Positions 6,960-9,252 of a stretch of 9,252 bases of DNA are shown here, in pieces; within the stretch, counting starts at the first letter, position 1, and each line of letters starts with the position of its first letter. Below the pieces are notes generated by a model. That model searched no databases and was not told the DNA's origin. It saw nothing but the letters and a program-made list of their open reading frames with translations. The stretch lies in the NCBI GenBank assembly GCA_030746295.1, contig JASLMY010000199.1:1-9252 (forward strand), read 5' to 3'. The DNA is from Alphaproteobacteria bacterium. GTDB taxonomy: Bacteria; Pseudomonadota; Alphaproteobacteria; GCA-2731375. Position numbers and translations under genes: made by a program.

Positions 6960-7811
6960 ATGGCGACCTTCAAGACCGCCTGCCTGCAGCTCACTTCGAG
7001 CGACGACATGGCCGCCAACTTGGCCATGGTCGGCGATCTGGCCCGGCAGGCCCGCAACCAGGGTGCCGACTTCATCACCACGCCGGAGACCGTGGCGCTG
7101 ATGGACCGCGGCCGACCGATGCGCGAGCAGGCGGTGGAAGAGGCGGCCCACCCCGCGGTCGCCGCCTTTGCCGAATTGGCGGTCGAGACCGGGGCCTGGC
7201 TTCTGGCCGGCTCGATGGCGGTCCGGGCCGACGACGGCCGCATGGCGAACCGCTCGCTTCTGTTCGATCCCGCCGGCGCCATCGCCGGGCGCTACGACAA
7301 GATGCACATGTTCGACGTCGAGCTGACGGGCGGCGAGAGCTATCAGGAGAGCCGCAGCTACCGCCCCGGCGAGCTGACCGAGCTCGTTCGCCTGCCCTGG
7401 GGCATTCTCGGCATGACGGTCTGCTACGACCTCCGCTTTCCCTATCTCTACCGGGCGCTGGCCCATGCCGGGGCCGACTTCCTGACCATCCCCTCGGCCT
7501 TTACCCGGCCGACCGGGGCGGCGCATTGGCACGTGCTGATGCGGGCCCGGGCGATCGAGACCGGCTGTTTCGTGATCGCGCCGGCGCAGTGCGGCACCCA
7601 TGCTCACAACCGCAAGACCTATGGTCACTCGCTGATTGTGGCACCCTGGGGAGAGGTCTTGTCCGACGGCGGCGAGGAGGCCGGCGTTTCGATCGCCGAG
7701 ATCGACACGGACCGGATTGCCGAGGCCCGCGCCCAGGTGCCCTCGCTGACCCACGACCGCGCATTCCCCACCCCGACGCCGCTGCCCGGGGTCACCGAGG
7801 CGGCGGAATAG
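6960..7811 (+). CDS. Nitrilase-superfamily amidase, Nit1-like (deaminated-glutathione amidase type)
   Basis: This 283-residue carbon-nitrogen hydrolase carries the nitrilase catalytic triad E43 (in TPET), K114 (in YDKMHMFDV) and C155 (in VCYDLRFPYLY). It resembles the Nit1 branch, including FTRPTGAAHWHVLMRARAIE (181-200) and HNRKTYGHSLIVAPWGEV (216-233). Nit1 of eukaryotes and its bacterial relative YbeM hydrolyse deaminated glutathione, a side product of transaminases; assigning that reaction here is by homology. The ATG at 6960 is preceded by GAGGA (6947-6951) that overlaps the grxC stop. An in-frame TTG at 6954 is less likely. Position next to glutaredoxin supports a glutathione-related role. 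The gene ends before a repeat-bearing non-coding stretch. Confidence 0.9.
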   Translation: MATFKTACLQLTSSDDMAANLAMVGDLARQARNQGADFITTPETVALMDRGRPMREQAVEEAAHPAVAAFAELAVETGAWLLAGSMAVRADDGRMANRSLLFDPAGAIAGRYDKMHMFDVELTGGESYQESRSYRPGELTELVRLPWGILGMTVCYDLRFPYLYRALAHAGADFLTIPSAFTRPTGAAHWHVLMRARAIETGCFVIAPAQCGTHAHNRKTYGHSLIVAPWGEVLSDGGEEAGVSIAEIDTDRIAEARAQVPSLTHDRAFPTPTPLPGVTEAAE

Positions 7812-7829
7812 CTCCGTCTGTCCGGTAGG

Positions 7830-7856
7830 CTACTACCGCTACTACCGCTACTGCCG
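7830..7856. repeat. Three tandem copies of a 9-bp unit
   Basis: The unit CTACTACCG is repeated at 7830-7838, 7839-7847 and 7848-7856; the third copy has one change (A to G at 7853). It lies 18 nt after the amidase stop in non-coding DNA. The unit length is a multiple of three, so it reads as repeated Gly-Ser-Ser on the minus strand in an overlapping open frame that is probably not a gene. It may be a variable short repeat formed by slippage. Confidence 0.85.
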
Positions 7857-7862
7857 CGACCC

Positions 7863-7894
7863 CTCGTCACGCCCGCTTTCGCGGGGGTGACGAG
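7863..7894. repeat. Near-perfect palindrome of the dispersed GCGAAAGCGGG ('PAKAG') type
   Basis: Arms CTCGTCACGCCCGC (7863-7876) and GCGGGGGTGACGAG (7881-7894) pair at 13 of 14 positions (only 7871/7886 fail) around a TTTC loop. Read from the minus strand the loop is GAAA, a stable tetraloop type. The minus-strand translation contains VTPAKAGVT, the signature peptide that dispersed intergenic palindromes of proteobacteria often yield in false ORFs. It sits between the convergent amidase and GNAT genes, so it could also act as a two-way transcript end, although no T-run follows either arm. Mobility as a family is inferred from resemblance, not shown here. Confidence 0.8.
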
Positions 7895-7907
7895 CTGTTG
7901 GTTGCCG

Positions 7908-8453
7908 TTACGGTTCGCTCGCCTGGTCGCGCTCATAGGAGTCCCGCGTCAAGGCGTAACAGACAAGATCGTGGCCCCAGACGGTGCGGTCGGGCTCGCG
8001 GGTCATGCCGAGCTTTTCCATGACCCGGCGCGAGGCGGCGTTGGCCGGCATGGCGAGCGCGACGATGCGGTCCAGGCCCGCCGTCTCGAAACCAAAGGCG
8101 AGCGCGCGCTGCCCGGCCTCGCTCGCCAGGCCCTGGCCCCAACGCGTACGGGCGACGAGATAGAGGATCTCGATCTCGCCCAACTCGTCGACGAAACGCA
8201 GGCCCAAGCGGCCGACGAATCCGCCATCTAGGCGATCTTCGAGCGCCCAGATGCCGTAGCCTCGCTCGGCCCAATGGGCGGCGTAGGCGGCGATCTGCTT
8301 CATGGCGCGGGCCCGGGCCTCGTCGATGTTGGGGCTGGCGCCATAGGGGAAATAGCGCATGGTCTCCGAATCGAGATGGAGGCGGGCCAGGGCCTCGATG
8401 TCCGCCTCGGCGAACGGTCGCAAGATGAGGCGCCGAGTCTGAAGCGTGGTCAC
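7908..8453 (-). CDS. GNAT family N-acetyltransferase (RimJ/RimL-like)
   Basis: This 181-residue protein belongs to the GNAT superfamily, which moves an acetyl group from acetyl-CoA to an amine. The opening LQTRRLILRPFAEADIEAL and the motif pair GFVGRLGLRFVDELGEIEILYLV (78-100) and RTRWGQGLASEAGQRAL (102-118, acetyl-CoA loop) with LDRIVALAMPANAASRRVMEKLGM (127-150) fit the RimJ/RimL-like branch (Acetyltransf_3). The substrate cannot be inferred; relatives modify ribosomal proteins, drugs or small molecules. The start is GTG at 8453-8451 and overlaps the stop of the upstream methyltransferase as GTGA, so it is probably translated by coupling, since no clear ribosome-binding site is seen. It lies downstream of the methyltransferase in a leftward two-gene unit and ends before the palindromic repeat. 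Confidence 0.9.
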   Translation of the reverse strand: MTTLQTRRLILRPFAEADIEALARLHLDSETMRYFPYGASPNIDEARARAMKQIAAYAAHWAERGYGIWALEDRLDGGFVGRLGLRFVDELGEIEILYLVARTRWGQGLASEAGQRALAFGFETAGLDRIVALAMPANAASRRVMEKLGMTREPDRTVWGHDLVCYALTRDSYERDQASEP

Positions 8454-9019
8454 GGGGCCGCCAGTGGCCGCGGCTCCGAGGCGGCGACGGCGGCGATCCG
8501 CTGGCGCACCGCCTCTCTCGGTTCGGCCTCGTAGCCGTGCTCGTAGGCGATGATCTGCAGTTCATCGGCGAAGGCCCGCCAGAGCTCGCCGGGCTGGAGC
8601 AGGAAGTCGGCCCGCCGCGGCCGGCCATAGCGCTCGTTGCCGACGGCGAAGGTCTCGTAGAGCAGTACCCCGCCTGGCGTCAGGCTTTGCGCCAGAACCG
8701 GCAGGAGCGGCCGATAGAGGTAGTTGGCGACAACCACGCAGTCGAAGCGGCGGCCGGGAAAGGGCCAGTTGCCGCCGTCCTCCAGATCGTGTGCCACCAC
8801 CTCCACATCCCCTCGATCCGCCAGGTCGGCGAGCCCGTCGACATCGCGGTCGACGGCGGTGACGCGGCAGCCGCGATCCAGGAAGAACCGGCTGTGGCGA
8901 CCGCCGCCCGCGGCCACGTCCAGAACCTCGCCGCCGGCCGTCACCAGGTGGGCGAAGCGGCGGACCCAGGGGCTGTGTGCTCCCCGTCCGGCCTCTGTCT
9001 GGTCGCTGCACATCGGCAT
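8450..9019 (-). CDS. Class I SAM-dependent methyltransferase
   Basis: From the ATG at 9019 the protein has 189 residues and a class I methyltransferase fold: motif I EVLDVAAGGGRHS (31-43), the acidic residue ending strand 2 in AVDRD (55-59), VVAHDLEDG (74-82), FDCVVVANYLYRPLL (92-106) and LTPGGVLLYETFAVGNERYGRP (113-134). The family is common in proteobacteria as an uncharacterised methyltransferase; its substrate is unknown. GAGAGAG (complement of 9023-9029) serves as ribosome-binding site for the ATG at 9019 or at 9013. A further in-frame ATG at 9061 would sit almost at the predicted transcription start. The stop overlaps the GNAT GTG. The pair lies leftward between rightward genes that are usually adjacent, so it may be an insertion. 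Confidence 0.87.
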   Translation of the reverse strand: MPMCSDQTEAGRGAHSPWVRRFAHLVTAGGEVLDVAAGGGRHSRFFLDRGCRVTAVDRDVDGLADLADRGDVEVVAHDLEDGGNWPFPGRRFDCVVVANYLYRPLLPVLAQSLTPGGVLLYETFAVGNERYGRPRRADFLLQPGELWRAFADELQIIAYEHGYEAEPREAVRQRIAAVAASEPRPLAAP

Positions 9020-9061
9020 TCGCTCTCTCAAATGGTTGCGAAGGGCGGCGGAAAATACCAT

Positions 9062-9088
9062 TTGTATCGAGGAATTATCGACGATACT
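9062..9088 (+). promoter_or_regulatory. Weak candidate promoter towards the DUF1178 gene
   Basis: TTGTAT (9062-9067) is followed after 15 nt by GATACT (9083-9088). It overlaps the leftward promoter and the inverted repeat. The DUF1178 ATG at 9133 has no Shine-Dalgarno sequence. Confidence 0.3.
9064..9087. promoter_or_regulatory. Inverted repeat (operator-like) in the divergent promoter region
   Basis: GTATCG (9064-9069) and CGATAC (9082-9087) are perfect 6-bp inverted arms with a 12-nt centre. The outer flanks continue the symmetry as TTT and AAA apart from one extra base. The site covers the -10 of the leftward promoter and both boxes of the weak rightward one, a position suited to a repressor. 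No regulator gene lies in the window. Confidence 0.45.
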
Positions 9089-9101
9089 AAAGATCGGGCA
9101 A
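9074..9101 (-). promoter_or_regulatory. Candidate promoter of the methyltransferase-GNAT pair
   Basis: On the minus strand TTGCCC (9096-9101) and GATAAT (9074-9079, five of six -10 bases) are 16 nt apart. Transcription would start near 9067, about 48 nt before the ATG at 9019. The region is markedly richer in A and T than its surroundings. Confidence 0.5.
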
Positions 9102-9132
9102 AAGGCCCCTTCGGAAGCTTCGGGTAACCCGG

Positions 9133-9252
9133 ATGATCGTCTTCGACCTCAGATGCGCCAAGGAGCACGTCTTCGAGGCCTGGTTTCCGGACAGCAAGTC
9201 CTTCGAGCGCCAGGCCAAGAAGGGCGAGGTCGTCTGCCCGGTCTGCGGCGAC
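9133..9252 (+). CDS. DUF1178 zinc-knuckle protein, N-terminal part (runs off the right edge)
   Basis: Only the first 40 residues are present. MIVFDLRCAKEHVFEAWFPD and VVCPVCGD match the start of DUF1178 family proteins, which carry a zinc-binding ribbon; C8, H12, C35 and C38 are the likely ligands. The molecular function of the family is not known to me. The gene commonly follows the Nit1-type amidase gene in alphaproteobacteria, and here the methyltransferase-GNAT pair separates them. The ATG at 9133 has no ribosome-binding site. An 11-bp palindrome, CGGGTAACCCG (9121-9131), ends one base before it. No better upstream start is in frame nearby. Confidence 0.88.
   Translation, partial: MIVFDLRCAKEHVFEAWFPDSKSFERQAKKGEVVCPVCGD

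Noticed and set aside
7830..7894. CRISPR-like array
   Set aside because: The repeats are 9 bp with no spacers, and the palindrome is single; no cas gene is present.
7625..7936. 103-residue minus-strand open frame containing VTPAKAGVT and Gly-Ser-Ser repeats
   Set aside because: It is the translation of the palindrome and the 9-bp tandem repeat plus antisense amidase sequence, not a gene.

Overview
The window is GC-rich chromosomal DNA that reads as a core-genome segment of an alphaproteobacterium. The gene content and order (secA divergent from a parvulin-argJ-mutT run, then comF-grxC-Nit1-type amidase-DUF1178) is an arrangement I associate with this class. A Rhodospirillales-like lineage is my guess from protein style only. 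No plasmid, phage, transposase, tRNA, rRNA or CRISPR feature is visible.

Left part (1-3662): the first 254 residues of SecA run leftward off the window edge. A 287-bp divergent spacer with a good SecA promoter separates it from a rightward run: a secreted parvulin-type prolyl isomerase, then argJ (arginine biosynthesis) and a MutT-like Nudix hydrolase. argJ and mutT overlap as TGATG. A promoter just before argJ also helps fix the argJ start.

Middle (3667-5774): a leftward operon of a short-chain dehydrogenase, an NDUFAF5-type class I methyltransferase-fold protein, and a small secreted monohaem cytochrome c. It is driven by a recognisable promoter at 5797-5826. Its last gene converges on mutT with only 4 bp between stop codons.

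Right part (5871-7811): rightward comF (phosphoribosyltransferase with zinc ribbon), grxC (glutaredoxin with an unusual CGYC site) and a nitrilase-superfamily amidase resembling Nit1, the deaminated-glutathione amidase. Together these suggest a glutathione and thiol housekeeping unit. The amidase is followed by a short non-coding stretch with a 9-bp tandem repeat and a near-perfect 14-bp-arm palindrome of the dispersed 'PAKAG' type.

Far right (7908-9252): a leftward two-gene unit, a class I methyltransferase overlapping a GNAT acetyltransferase by 4 nt (GTGA), sits between the amidase and the start of a DUF1178 zinc-knuckle protein that runs off the right edge. The unit looks inserted into an otherwise collinear block. 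Its divergent promoter region carries overlapping candidate promoters and an inverted repeat. I see no wholly new system. The most interesting items are the palindrome plus tandem repeat, the inserted pair with its operator-like site, and the possible leaderless start of comF.
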